Shown: positions 16,159 to 25,740 of the stretch, piece by piece
Numbering within the stretch: the first letter of the stretch is position 1
Layout: each line of letters begins with the position of its first letter
Source: Methylococcaceae bacterium UBA7658
GTDB lineage: Bacteria > Pseudomonadota > Gammaproteobacteria > Methylococcales > Methylomonadaceae
Length of the DNA stretch: 31,718 nucleotides
Assembly: GCA_002483425.1 (NCBI GenBank)
Contig: DLHW01000005.1
Location: 72,590 to 104,307, forward strand
Direction: 5' to 3'
Notes under the pieces: model-generated
What the model was told of the DNA's origin: nothing
Database searches by the model: none
Seen by the model: the letters and a program-made list of their open reading frames with translations, nothing else
Translations under genes and position numbers: made by a program

Positions 16159-17691
16159 TCAATTAATGCCCGCAACTTCATCGGTTTTAATAATAGGTTG
16201 TTCGAGTATCCGGGTAAGCCAAGCTTCCGTTGCTTTTTGTTGAGTGTGTAGTAAAAGATTGGGGCATAAGCCAAGCACTAACACAAAGAGCGCAGGCACA
16301 CACAAGATAATCAATTCGCGGCTTCGTAAATCCAAACATTGTCCGGTAGCCGGGCGATTAACCGGGCCGAAGAACGCTTTACGGGTAAATTCGAACATAT
16401 AAGCAGTGCTGAGTACTGCCGCGGCTAAGGCCGCTATACCGAGACTCGAATGGGCGTTGAGCGTACCGATAATCAGCAATAATTCTGCTGGAAAACCGCT
16501 GGTGCCAGGGATTCCAATACTTGCGAACGCAAATAGAAAATAAAAACAGGTTAGTTTAGGCATGACTTTAGCCAAGCCGCCGAGATGAATAGAGTCGGTA
16601 CTGCCTAAACGGTGCTGAATAAATCCCGCGATGAACATTAAAGCGGCGGCGATGAAGGTAAAGTTAAACAGTTGAAAAATAGCGCCTTGAATCCCTTGCA
16701 TATTAAGGGAGGCAATACCGGTAATCACTAAACCGATGTGGCTTATGCTGGCGTAAGCCAATAACCGGCGTAAATTTGTCTGGTATAAGGCGATTAGCGC
16801 TCCGTAAAGGAGAGTTATGGCTCCGGCAACGCCGAGAACCCAACTGAATTCGATTGCCGCAGAAGGCGCTAACGGCATGGTAAAGCGAATGATTCCATAC
16901 GCTCCCAATTTCAAACCGGTTAATAGCGCGGCAATTTGGGGCGACCCTTCCATCGCAACCGTCGGCAGCCAGGTATGGAATGGAATCAACGGCGTTTTGA
17001 CGGCGAATCCCAGCAAGAGAAGTAAAAAAATCGTACCTTGTAATTGATCGGGCACGGGTTTTCCAAGGAGTGCGGGCAAGCTGAAAACGAGTTGAATACC
17101 GTCATTGCCGGAAGGAGTTGCCGAATAAAGCGCTAACATAACGACGGCCATTAATAAGGCAGCCCCGCCGAATAGCATAAATAAGATGTATTTGATTGCC
17201 GCCATGCGGCGTTGCGGGCCAATGCCCCACAGCCCGATCAAAAAGAAAACGGGCGGCGCCGTCAGTTCCCAAAACCAAAAAAACAACACTAAATCCAATG
17301 CGCAGAATACGCCTATAGTCGCCCCTTCCAGAGCCAGAAGCATAGCATAATGAAAAGGCTGAAGATGCTGAATCGAATTCCAGGCCGCTCCGATTGCCAT
17401 GACAGTAACGAAGGCCGTCATGGGTAAAAAGAGTACCGATATTCCATCGATACCCAACAAATACTCGACGTTCAGGCTAGGAATCCAAACATGCCGCTCA
17501 ATGAATTGAAAGTCCCCGTTGCCTGGATCGAAGCGATATAACAGGAAGAGCGACAACAGTAATTCGAAAACGGCGACAATCAGAGCAATCGTTCTGGCGC
17601 GTGTTTCATGACCTGAAAAGCCGGCGGTTAATGCGCCCGCTAAGGGAACGAGTACGAGTAAGCTGAGTAATGGAAAATTGACCGGATTCAC
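16159..17691 (-). CDS. NuoM-like proton-conducting subunit, last gene of the DAB operon
   Basis: 510-aa polytopic membrane protein of the NuoM/MrpD antiporter-like family. The four proton-channel residues known from NuoM are all present at nearly the same positions: Glu142 in FWFWELTAPP (TM5), Lys232 in FAVKTPLIPFHTWLP (TM7), Lys261 in LTGLKLGAYGIIRF (TM8) and Glu403 in IPGTSGFPAELLL (TM12). A His of TM11 is replaced by Phe (FQLFNFTFIAA). It starts with GTG at 17691 inside a 4-bp GTGA overlap with the preceding NuoM-like gene, so translation is coupled. No other complex I genes are nearby; the DabA gene in the same run points to a DAB-type complex, where such a subunit supplies proton flow that drives CO2 hydration. 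Confidence 0.9.
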   Translation of the reverse strand: MNPVNFPLLSLLVLVPLAGALTAGFSGHETRARTIALIVAVFELLLSLFLLYRFDPGNGDFQFIERHVWIPSLNVEYLLGIDGISVLFLPMTAFVTVMAIGAAWNSIQHLQPFHYAMLLALEGATIGVFCALDLVLFFWFWELTAPPVFFLIGLWGIGPQRRMAAIKYILFMLFGGAALLMAVVMLALYSATPSGNDGIQLVFSLPALLGKPVPDQLQGTIFLLLLLGFAVKTPLIPFHTWLPTVAMEGSPQIAALLTGLKLGAYGIIRFTMPLAPSAAIEFSWVLGVAGAITLLYGALIALYQTNLRRLLAYASISHIGLVITGIASLNMQGIQGAIFQLFNFTFIAAALMFIAGFIQHRLGSTDSIHLGGLAKVMPKLTCFYFLFAFASIGIPGTSGFPAELLLIIGTLNAHSSLGIAALAAAVLSTAYMFEFTRKAFFGPVNRPATGQCLDLRSRELIILCVPALFVLVLGLCPNLLLHTQQKATEAWLTRILEQPIIKTDEVAGIN

Positions 17692-19262
17692 TCTGAGGGT
17701 TCCTTGTCGGAAGCAGTTTCATTTTCAACAACAGGATTTTCATAAGCTTGAGAACTATGGACCGGATATTGATTAACCAATTCGGCGACATCCTGATCGA
17801 TCATTTTCAATAAAGGCATGGAATTTAATCCGGTACCGATATGTAAGGCGCAAATAGCGAATGCAATCGTCCGTTCTTGCCACAGGGAATGATCCTTTCC
17901 GGCATAAGCGACTGTGCGTTGGGAGGTCGCTAAGAATATCCGTTGAAATGCCCAGAGCAAAAAGCCCGCGGCAAGGACATGGCCGGCCAAGATTGTGATG
18001 GATACGCCCCATTCATGTTCCTCTATGACGCCTTTGAGCAACAGGTGACCAGCATCGAAACCCAAGGAACCGGGCATGATGATAGTGCTCAGCGTTGTAA
18101 TTAAAAACAGCAACGCTAAAGCCGTATGACTATCGAATAAATGCCCTAGACGGGGAATTAACACGGTTTTAGTATGCCGATAGATCAGGCCGATGCTGAA
18201 CATCATGCCGGCCGAGGCTAAGCCGTAAACCAAACATAATAACAAAGTTCCTTCCAAGCCATGTTCGTTAAAGCTGAATAAACCGAAAACCAGCATTCCG
18301 GAATGGCTGATCGTAGCGAAAGCCAGCAAACGGTAAGCATTGTTTTGCATAAAGGCCAGTAAGGCTCCGTAAAAAATGCTAAACAGACAAAGTATGATCG
18401 CATACCCGGCCCATTGCTCGGCGACGCCGGGAACGAGAGGAAATATAAACCGGATCATTGCGTAAACGCCGAGTTTCAAGCCGACAACATACACGGTCAA
18501 ACTCGTTAAGTTGTTTTGTTCGGCAAGTAACGGCAGCCAGCCGTGAAAGGGAAATAACGGCAGCCGGATCGCAAAGCCGTAAAACAATAATATAAAAATC
18601 AAGGTTTCATCGTGTAAATAAGCGTTGTTATTGGTCAGCGTTAACAGGTCGAAAGTGAGTTCGTGCTCGGAGTCGATTAATCCGAATGCCAGCAATAAAA
18701 ACCCGCACAGCGTTAAAAAAAAGCTTGCGCCAAAAAATTGCGTTAACCGGATCACCAAGTGACGTTTTTTTTGGTCGAGTCCCGAAAGCTGAACGACGAA
18801 CAGTATGGGGATCAATTCCAAAACGGTTAAAAACCAAAATTGCAGTACGTTTAAAGCCGAAAAGGCCGCGATCAGGATGGCTTGATAGCCGAGTATGCAG
18901 GCGACAAGGCGGCGCGTATTCTCGATCCGGACGGCGGACAGATAAATCATTACCAGCAAGGATGTGCATGCGGTTAATGGGATAAACAAAATATTTAAGC
19001 CGTCGACACCGGCGCTGTAATTTAAGCCGAAGAGTCCGAATTGCTCGGCGAATTGAATACCGGTTTTGCTGTCGTCGAACAATATGAGCAAATACAGACT
19101 TAACGCGACGGTGAGCAAAGATGCGGCGTAACCAATGCGCAAAGCAGTTCCGGATGTTAGCGGTTTTAATAAACCAACCGATGCGATAAAAGGAATTAAC
19201 GTCATTGTTGTCAAAACCGGAAAACCGGCGGATTCAGACCAAAACGATACCGGAGTTATCAT
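17688..19262 (-). CDS. NuoM-like subunit with altered channel residues
   Basis: 524-aa polytopic protein of the NuoM/MrpD family with about 14 membrane spans and a polar C-terminal tail (about 490-524). Its proton-channel residues differ from the family: the TM5 Glu is two residues out of register (Val147 at the usual place, Glu149 after it), the TM7 Lys is Arg233 (FAIRLPLFPFHGWLP), the TM8 Lys263 is kept (GLKLGVYAMIRF), and the TM12 Glu is Gly405 (MPGSLGFDAGHLLL, with Asp403 nearby). It may be a structural rather than conducting subunit. The ATG at 19262, 5 bp after the NuoL-like stop, is chosen over a TTG at 19295 that would overlap that gene. Its stop overlaps the next NuoM-like start by 4 bp. 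Confidence 0.88.
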   Translation of the reverse strand: MITPVSFWSESAGFPVLTTMTLIPFIASVGLLKPLTSGTALRIGYAASLLTVALSLYLLILFDDSKTGIQFAEQFGLFGLNYSAGVDGLNILFIPLTACTSLLVMIYLSAVRIENTRRLVACILGYQAILIAAFSALNVLQFWFLTVLELIPILFVVQLSGLDQKKRHLVIRLTQFFGASFFLTLCGFLLLAFGLIDSEHELTFDLLTLTNNNAYLHDETLIFILLFYGFAIRLPLFPFHGWLPLLAEQNNLTSLTVYVVGLKLGVYAMIRFIFPLVPGVAEQWAGYAIILCLFSIFYGALLAFMQNNAYRLLAFATISHSGMLVFGLFSFNEHGLEGTLLLCLVYGLASAGMMFSIGLIYRHTKTVLIPRLGHLFDSHTALALLFLITTLSTIIMPGSLGFDAGHLLLKGVIEEHEWGVSITILAGHVLAAGFLLWAFQRIFLATSQRTVAYAGKDHSLWQERTIAFAICALHIGTGLNSMPLLKMIDQDVAELVNQYPVHSSQAYENPVVENETASDKEPSE

Positions 19263-19267
19263 AGGTT

Positions 19268-20830
19268 TTAAAAAGCGATCAGCAGGGTGATGCAAACCAG
19301 TAAGACGAGATAACGCGGCCTGAGCACTTGGGTTTCAAACCGGTTTGCCAAAAGCCCCATTTTCCGGCCCGCGTCCAATGCATCGGTACCCACGCCTTGC
19401 AACACCAAACGGTCTTCAAACCAGTGGACGAAACCGGCGATCCGTTCCGTCAATCCTGCGATTATTCCGGCGCCCGTGTTAAAACCGTCCGGAGCGCGTT
19501 CTAGTTGAGGAGTCAGCGAGCGCTCCTCCAATTGCGCTAACGACGAAGCTGCATTCAATGCCGGCGCCGGCACACCCATCAGCCGATCGACGATATTATC
19601 GTCAAAATAACTGAGGTCGCGCGCTAACTGGCGTACGGGTTTTACCAAAGCCCAGTCGGTTATTGGTTCGACCCAAAACCGTTGTAATGACGCTATGAAC
19701 AACCATCTAGCGTTATCAAACTTTGCCGGAACCGGGTTGACTGGAACCCCTTTCACGTTGTGCATGAACGACGGCGCAGATAACACCAGGTAACAGCGCA
19801 TAACGGCATGAGCGCATAAGTGCCAGCTCGCAAATTGCCAAAAACCCAATCCGCACTCCATAAACATAAGCCCCAATTGTCCGTGTTTGGCGAATGCAAA
19901 CGAGCTTTTGATGTCGGTTTGCGTAAGCGCGCCGAAATAGCCGTATGCCGCGGTTGCCGCTCCCGAGACGGCAAGTATGCCCAACACCAACGGTGTTTGG
20001 CTTATTAAGGGTTCGAGCAAAAGCATAAGATACACACCCGAATGAATCATCACCGCGCCGTAAAATGCCGCGCTGGACGGCGTGGGTCCTTCCAACGCCC
20101 GCGCTAGCCAAGGCGAAAACGGCAACTGTGCTGATTTGACCATGGCCGCGAGGGCAAAACAAACCCCGATTGCCGCCGCCTCGCTTTTGTCTAAATCGTC
20201 AATAGCGGCATTGATGTCCGGCCAATTCAAGCTTTCCGTCCATAAAAAGCTAAGTCCGATACCTAATATAAAGGCTGCGTCGCCAATCCGGTTCGTGATG
20301 AAAATACGGGTAGCATTGACGGCCGCCACTGGCCGGTCGTAAGCATACGCCACGAGCAAGTAAGAACATAAGCCTGCGATTTCCCAACCGAAAAAAGCGC
20401 CAAGCGCATTACCCGATAGAACTAAAAGCAACATGGCGAAGGAAAATAGGCTGAAGATAAAAAAGAAGCGGTGAAAACCTTCTTCTCTATGCATGTAATT
20501 CACCGAAAAACGGGTGATTATCAGAAGTAATAGCGCAAATAAAGCAGCCAATTTGACGTTGAAACCGCTCGTGATGACATTGCAATAAATCTCGAGCGTA
20601 TCGCTGGCTAGCCATAGTCCAAGTTCGAATTTGCCGGTATTTTTTTGCATCATATCCGCGCCCAGCAGGGTTAGCGCCAATAAGCATGACATGCTGATTG
20701 CCCAAGTAGCGGCGAGAGCTGTGAACGATTCGCTCGCTTCGCCTTTAATCATTCCCAGTAGATGCCCGGCGCCGATTACGGTAGCGGCCAGAAGCGGCAT
20801 CAGCGGAATTAATACAGCCAGCGCATCCAT
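19268..20830 (-). CDS. NuoL/DabB-like subunit lacking the TM12-15 region
   Basis: 520-aa protein of the NuoL branch, the branch to which DabB belongs. Residues 1-355 follow NuoL through TM11: Glu150 in FFGWEIAGLCSYLL, Lys232 in AAMVKSAQLPFSPWL, GPTPSSAAFYGAVMIHSGVY, and the TM11 motif His337-x3-His341-Ala-x2, where the usual Lys is Arg345. After it, instead of four more spans, residues about 360-505 are amphipathic text resembling the NuoL lateral-helix region (VEPITDWALVKPVRQLARDL and VDRLMGV), closed by one final span (508-520). So the second half of the channel is missing. It begins 1 bp after the dabA stop; the next gene starts 5 bp after its own stop. It is probably the direct DabA partner, but its conduction is doubtful. 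Confidence 0.85.
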   Translation of the reverse strand: MDALAVLIPLMPLLAATVIGAGHLLGMIKGEASESFTALAATWAISMSCLLALTLLGADMMQKNTGKFELGLWLASDTLEIYCNVITSGFNVKLAALFALLLLIITRFSVNYMHREEGFHRFFFIFSLFSFAMLLLVLSGNALGAFFGWEIAGLCSYLLVAYAYDRPVAAVNATRIFITNRIGDAAFILGIGLSFLWTESLNWPDINAAIDDLDKSEAAAIGVCFALAAMVKSAQLPFSPWLARALEGPTPSSAAFYGAVMIHSGVYLMLLLEPLISQTPLVLGILAVSGAATAAYGYFGALTQTDIKSSFAFAKHGQLGLMFMECGLGFWQFASWHLCAHAVMRCYLVLSAPSFMHNVKGVPVNPVPAKFDNARWLFIASLQRFWVEPITDWALVKPVRQLARDLSYFDDNIVDRLMGVPAPALNAASSLAQLEERSLTPQLERAPDGFNTGAGIIAGLTERIAGFVHWFEDRLVLQGVGTDALDAGRKMGLLANRFETQVLRPRYLVLLVCITLLIAF

Positions 20831-20831
20831 G

Positions 20832-23800
20832 CTAAGCGGCTGTCAGGACGGGTTGAGCGATTAATGCGGGTGGCACGGGCGCTGTTTTACCGTCGTAACA
20901 GTCTGTCGAGCAGGCGAAAACCGGGAGGTCTTTAACCTCTGCTTGCCACGGAATAAAGCCGGTATTCCGTTCGAATACGTGGATTTCGCCCGTATCGGGA
21001 TCGATAGCGCTCAACAGAATCCAACCGCCCGCAATTAATTCTCTCAGGCTATCCTGTCTGGCGTAGATTTGTTCTAAGGCCGTTGTTTTTGCTTCGACGA
21101 TCAACTGCAAGCGCATGGCTTCGTGTATTTCGACCATCTGGCTGGGTAAACCCGTGCGTAAATCGCTAGCTGCGCCTTCCATGACGCCAAAAAGACCGAC
21201 GACATTGTGAGGGACTTTTGTTCCGCAGCCTAAACGGTCGTTATTGGCCGTTGAAAAATAATATTCGAGATTAATGCCCGCGCCAACCGGTCCAACGTTC
21301 AGTAAAATACCTTCTACGATCCGTGCGTCAGGATCTTGAGTGGGATCGTACGATATTAAAAATGTACGCCGGTCAAGAAACGTTCCCTGGCTTACCGAAC
21401 GTCTGCCGACGATTGCCGAGGCGTTGGTGGCGTGACCCAGTTCAGGCCTTGCTTGTGAAAAATCGGCCGCTCGTTCGACGATGTGGGTTAGTGCTTCTGT
21501 TAGCAGGGGGTTTCTTGGCGCGGAAGCTAAACGCCGGCAACGTTCGTGCGCGGACAATTTCTGTGTGTGTTTTAATTGATCATTTAATTTGTTAAACGCG
21601 GTTTGCTGTGAACCGGGAATATCATCCGTGTCGAACCACGTTATTTCTTCATTGCAGGTATTATGTTCTGCGCCAACGAACCATGTGTCCGCGGGAATAG
21701 GAATACCCCTTTCCGCCAGCTTAGTTCTGATTTCCGGACGATTGGCCATGGCTGCGAATAAACGTGCGTTCGGTCCGCCGTGCCGTCCGCTGCAAGCGCC
21801 GCAGTCATAGGCGGCAAGGTGAGGGTTGTTCTGGCTCATCGATCCATGGCCCATTAATACTACTAGCGGGGCAAAACCGTAAGTTAGACCGGTATTGCGC
21901 ATAAAGCCGGCGATACGATCGGCTTGTTCGTGATCGGTAAAGCCTTGTTTAGGCTGCGACGGAGTCGCTAAAGTCGATTCGTCGGTTGAAGTAAATTCCA
22001 ACTGCGTTTTGACGATTGATTCTAACCGGCTAATCAACCAAGACAGCCAACGCAATTGTGACTGAGGGGCAAATGACTTGATCAGTAGCATTAAAAAGAT
22101 GATGGGAGCAAAACTCATAATAACCAATTGGGCTGCCAATAGACGAGTTCGCAAACTGTGATAAAAAATATTTCTCAATCGTTTAACAATTTTTTGCCCC
22201 TTCCGGCGTTGGCATAAAGCCGGCTCTTGGGTTTTTCGAATCTGTTCATGAACGTCGTGCGCAGGGGCTACGATAATTGGACACAAGGGGGTTCCACGAA
22301 CGTCATCCAAGCCTTTATAATTCATGGCAACGCCGAAAAATCCCGCCGCGCCTAACGTTTCGATATTAGGGTCTAGTTCTTCAAGATGACGGCGGAAACT
22401 TTCCTCGCGGTCATCCATGCAAAAAATGATTTGGGCGTTTGGTCTAAACTCGCGTTTTGACCAGCGGCCGCGATTATGATTGGCGCGTAAGGCGCGGAAT
22501 AAATCTTCGCGATAATGCCTTTCGTAAGCGGCTAACCAGATTTTACGGCGTTCATTTAAACCGAACCGGTCAAGTATTGCTAAGAATTCCAATAGACCGG
22601 TCTTGCCTATCTGCCGAACCTGCCGGCCGGTTAATTCTAAATGCTGGCATAGCCGGAATAGCCGCCAAACCTGATGATTAACGGACTGAGTTCCGGATTT
22701 ATCAGCCATGGGGCTGAAGTGCCAAGTATGGATTAAGTCCGCTAAATGCCGCCATTGGGAACGGCATTGGCGTTCCGATCTCGCTTTTATGACAAGCAAT
22801 TCGGCCTGTTGTGTCAGGTATTCCGGCAATTTGCCTTGATATAAATGGCTACGCACCACGAATTCCGATAGATTCTTACTAAAATAGCCATGTAATGCGG
22901 TTAATGTGGCTTCGCATTTCCAATTTTCCCGGCAGGTTTGATTTGACCATAGCCGGTCCATCGTCAGCCGGATCGCCAAATAATCCGCTAGATCGGGGAC
23001 TGATTTTTTCTCCGTAAAATAACCGGGATGCTGCTGCCGCCAGTTGATCATACCGGCCCAGCCTGGCAGTTCAAGGGCAAGCTGGCGTAAATAGCCGCGC
23101 CACTTCGAGTGCGGCAAAGCCAGATGCTCTAATTGCAAAACGATAGTGGCTACGGCGTCATCGGGCAGGCCGGTCATGATTTCCGCCCAGTCGGGCAGTT
23201 CGTGTAAAAAAGGATAAGCGTCATACCGGGCAATAGAGCGCCATGCCTTATATAACCCTAACTTATTGCAATCCGGCAATTGCCATGCGGCAACTCCTTC
23301 GTCCAAAGCCGATGCGCAAAGCCGTATTAATTGCGGACGGATATCGTCCAGTACGTCTTTACCGCTTAATAAGTGTACCAGGCTGCGCAAGGTTAAGGTG
23401 TCGCCCAGTTCTGAAAACAGGTCTTCCAGCGCCGATTTGGCCGACGCTTGAGTCTGTTCATGACTGAAACTTGCCGTCTGAGATTTATCCAGCCATTGTT
23501 CGGTTTGTTCCAGAGAAAGATCGAGCAGATTTTCCGGGTGAATGGCCGCCCATTGCAGTTCCAGTTCTTGGCAAAGACTGTCCCAAAGCGTCCTAATTGG
23601 ATTCGGCGTCAGTCCGGGTTTACCGTTATGAGCGTCGGCAAGCCATCCTGCGCGGCGCTTTTCGGGTACATCCGGTTGAACAACACTGAGCGCGGCCAGT
23701 TCTTCGATTTGCCAAGTTAATTCGCTAGGGCTAATCGCTTTGAGATCAAATAACAGGGCTATCCGGTATAAATCTTCGCGGCGGATGATTTTGTCGGCCA

Positions 23801-24122
23801 AGGTGCAGATAGTCTCTTCATGTTTTAAGTCTGGCAGTTGGGTGAAGACGGCTGTTAAATCGTCGTCAGTAATGCGGCCTTGCTGGTAAAACTTCCGGTT
23901 CTTATCTTCCGGCACGTAAGCTGAAATGCCTGTCAATTTTTCCGCTTCTTCAAGCGCTTCCTCAAACGGAAGGTGTTGATAGCCGTGTAGCGTGTTGTGG
24001 TGAACGAAATCCTGAATCGGAGCTTGCGCGGGTAGAATGTGATCAAGCTGCGCAATGGCTTGGCGAACAATATCGCCCGGCGTTAATCGATCAGTGTCCG
24101 GTTCCCTGTCGAGCGTGGTCAT
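20832..24122 (-). CDS. dabA: DabA (DUF2309/UPF0753), long form, carbonic-anhydrase-like subunit
   Basis: 1096-aa protein of the DabA family, the cytoplasmic subunit of DAB complexes that hydrate CO2 to bicarbonate in one direction, powered by cation flow through DabB. The beta-carbonic-anhydrase-like zinc site is complete: Cys568 and Asp570 in IIFCMDDREES with Arg572, His759 in LMGHGSMSQNNP, and Cys774 in AYDCGACSGRHGG. The 15-residue His-Cys spacing equals that recalled for the Halothiobacillus enzyme. The family N-terminal motif FVHHNTLHGYQHLPFEEAL is at 39-57. It is about 250 residues longer than the short DabA type, mostly before the active site. A hydrophobic stretch at about 660-700 may touch the membrane. 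The ATG at 24122 is 6 bp after the preceding NuoM-like gene, and the NuoL-like gene starts 1 bp after its stop. Confidence 0.93.
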   Translation of the reverse strand: MTTLDREPDTDRLTPGDIVRQAIAQLDHILPAQAPIQDFVHHNTLHGYQHLPFEEALEEAEKLTGISAYVPEDKNRKFYQQGRITDDDLTAVFTQLPDLKHEETICTLADKIIRREDLYRIALLFDLKAISPSELTWQIEELAALSVVQPDVPEKRRAGWLADAHNGKPGLTPNPIRTLWDSLCQELELQWAAIHPENLLDLSLEQTEQWLDKSQTASFSHEQTQASAKSALEDLFSELGDTLTLRSLVHLLSGKDVLDDIRPQLIRLCASALDEGVAAWQLPDCNKLGLYKAWRSIARYDAYPFLHELPDWAEIMTGLPDDAVATIVLQLEHLALPHSKWRGYLRQLALELPGWAGMINWRQQHPGYFTEKKSVPDLADYLAIRLTMDRLWSNQTCRENWKCEATLTALHGYFSKNLSEFVVRSHLYQGKLPEYLTQQAELLVIKARSERQCRSQWRHLADLIHTWHFSPMADKSGTQSVNHQVWRLFRLCQHLELTGRQVRQIGKTGLLEFLAILDRFGLNERRKIWLAAYERHYREDLFRALRANHNRGRWSKREFRPNAQIIFCMDDREESFRRHLEELDPNIETLGAAGFFGVAMNYKGLDDVRGTPLCPIIVAPAHDVHEQIRKTQEPALCQRRKGQKIVKRLRNIFYHSLRTRLLAAQLVIMSFAPIIFLMLLIKSFAPQSQLRWLSWLISRLESIVKTQLEFTSTDESTLATPSQPKQGFTDHEQADRIAGFMRNTGLTYGFAPLVVLMGHGSMSQNNPHLAAYDCGACSGRHGGPNARLFAAMANRPEIRTKLAERGIPIPADTWFVGAEHNTCNEEITWFDTDDIPGSQQTAFNKLNDQLKHTQKLSAHERCRRLASAPRNPLLTEALTHIVERAADFSQARPELGHATNASAIVGRRSVSQGTFLDRRTFLISYDPTQDPDARIVEGILLNVGPVGAGINLEYYFSTANNDRLGCGTKVPHNVVGLFGVMEGAASDLRTGLPSQMVEIHEAMRLQLIVEAKTTALEQIYARQDSLRELIAGGWILLSAIDPDTGEIHVFERNTGFIPWQAEVKDLPVFACSTDCYDGKTAPVPPALIAQPVLTAA

Positions 24123-24128
24123 GAGTAA

Positions 24129-25595
24129 TTACAAACCGCCTCTAACTGGGTTATAGATTTGCGCAATGGTAGCTGCCGAGAGTTCGAGCAATGGCGCAGG
24201 ATAGAAGCCGGTCAACAGGATGCCCGAAATTAAAAGGCTTGCCGCTGCCAACTCATAGGTTTGTAAATCCGGAACGTGTTGAAGATGCGTTCGAACAGGA
24301 CCGGTAAACAATAAAGTAATAGTGCGGACGGCATAAGCCGCACTGATTAAAAGACTTAAACTGAAAAAAACCATGAGCCAGCCCAAAGCTTGAAAGCCGC
24401 CTAATAAGGTGTGAAGTTCGGCGATAAAACCGGCGGTGCCGGGTAAACCCATCGCTGCAAACAGCGTTAAAGTCATTAAGATGGCAAATTTAGGCATAGC
24501 GTAAATCAAGGAGCTGTAATCTGCGATATTACGGGTATGGGTACGCTCGTACAATAAGCCCACTAACAGGAACATCGAACCGGCTATTAAGCCGTGCGCC
24601 GTCATTTGCAACACAGCGCCTTGCAAACCGGTTTCGTTAAGGACGGCAATGCCCAGCAAGACTATACCCATGTGACTTACCGAGGAATAAGCCACCATAG
24701 CCTTTAGGTCGGTTTGCCGCCAAGCAAGCAAGCCTCCGTAAATCATGCCGAATAAGGCTAAAAATACCAATACGGGTTGTAAGGTTTGCGCTGCATCCGG
24801 CATCATTGTGATTACGCGGATGAGTCCGTAAGAACCCATTTTAAGCAAGATTCCCGACAATAGTACGCTGATCGGGCTTGGCGCTTCAACATGCGCTAGA
24901 GGCAGCCAGCCGTGCAAAGGAAAGACCGGCAGTTTGACGCCGAACCCGATTAAAAATCCCAGGAAAGCGAGAACTTGCTGATGCTTTGGCATGTGTTGGG
25001 CGGCGATAGCCATGTCGGTCATCAAAGTGCCTTGGCCGGGTACGTGCTGATAAATGGCGATCATGCTTAATAGCATGAATATAGAACCGCCCATCGTGTA
25101 CAACACAAAATTAAGGCTGGCGGCATGGCGGCGTTTTCCGCCCCAGCGGTCAATTAAAAAGAACAGGGGCGTTAACGTCAGCTCCCAAAAAATATAAAAA
25201 ATAGACCAATCTTGGGCGAGAAAAACCCCTAGCAAGCCAAATTCCAGTGCGAGAATACAGATAAAATAGCCTTTAATCCAGTCGGTCAGTTTTGCCGAGG
25301 CAAAAATCGCGACAGCGGTTAATAAGGTCGCGATTGCCAATAGCGGCGCGGAAAGTCCGTCCACACCTAAGGCATAAGCGCTGCCCAATTTAGGATTGAG
25401 AACAGCGTACTCGGCAAATTGGGAGCCTGGATTGGTTTCGTCAAACCGGCCAAGCACAACGCAACTGACTGCAAAAGCCGCTACGCCGGACAGATTGGCC
25501 AGCCAGCGGATAGGCCGGAGGTGATGGCCGGGAATGGAAGTGATTATTAACGCCCCGGCAGCAGGTGTCCAAAGTAGAACGCTGAGTATTCCCAT
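24129..25595 (-). CDS. NuoM-like proton-conducting subunit preceding dabA
   Basis: 488-aa polytopic protein, the most typical NuoM of the set and nearly the length of E. coli NuoM (509). All channel residues are in place: Glu138 in YIFWELTLTPLFF (TM5), Lys221 in FGVKLPVFPLHGWLP (TM7), Lys252 in ILLKMGSYGLIR (TM8), His334 in MTAHGLIAGSMF, and Glu393 in LPGTAGFIAELHTLL (TM12). It stands first in the tight five-gene run, 6 bp before dabA, and 145 bp after the SulP gene. No NADH or quinone module genes accompany it, so it is not part of a normal complex I here. Proton conduction for a DAB-type complex is the most likely job. Confidence 0.92.
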   Translation of the reverse strand: MGILSVLLWTPAAGALIITSIPGHHLRPIRWLANLSGVAAFAVSCVVLGRFDETNPGSQFAEYAVLNPKLGSAYALGVDGLSAPLLAIATLLTAVAIFASAKLTDWIKGYFICILALEFGLLGVFLAQDWSIFYIFWELTLTPLFFLIDRWGGKRRHAASLNFVLYTMGGSIFMLLSMIAIYQHVPGQGTLMTDMAIAAQHMPKHQQVLAFLGFLIGFGVKLPVFPLHGWLPLAHVEAPSPISVLLSGILLKMGSYGLIRVITMMPDAAQTLQPVLVFLALFGMIYGGLLAWRQTDLKAMVAYSSVSHMGIVLLGIAVLNETGLQGAVLQMTAHGLIAGSMFLLVGLLYERTHTRNIADYSSLIYAMPKFAILMTLTLFAAMGLPGTAGFIAELHTLLGGFQALGWLMVFFSLSLLISAAYAVRTITLLFTGPVRTHLQHVPDLQTYELAAASLLISGILLTGFYPAPLLELSAATIAQIYNPVRGGL

Positions 25596-25740
25596 GGCGT
25601 TAAAATGAAAGAGGTATTTTACTTACGGATTAAAAATTGCAGCCTTAATTTTGGTATCAACTGCCGGTATTTACTATTTTACAATAACTTATTTTAAAAC
25701 TTAAAAATCTGTCCATTGCATTTTTTATAATCCGTCAGCT
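25596..25740 (-). promoter_or_regulatory. AT-rich gap between SulP gene and the dab gene run
   Basis: 145 bases, strongly AT-rich, on the minus strand between the SulP stop and the first NuoM-like start. It may hold a second promoter for the dab genes, but no box pair stands out and the NuoM-like ATG has no visible Shine-Dalgarno. It is not long enough to show that the SulP gene is a separate unit. Confidence 0.3.

Noticed and set aside
15942..16274. 110-codon minus-strand open frame overlapping the end of the last NuoM-like gene
   Set aside because: It has no recognisable domain, overlaps a certain gene in another frame and covers the hairpin-rich intergenic gap; its composition looks like translated non-coding sequence.
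16159..25595. A normal NADH dehydrogenase (complex I) or Mrp antiporter operon
   Set aside because: None of NuoA-K or the NADH module genes and no MrpB/C/E/F/G genes are present; DabA in the middle of the run instead indicates a DAB-type complex.
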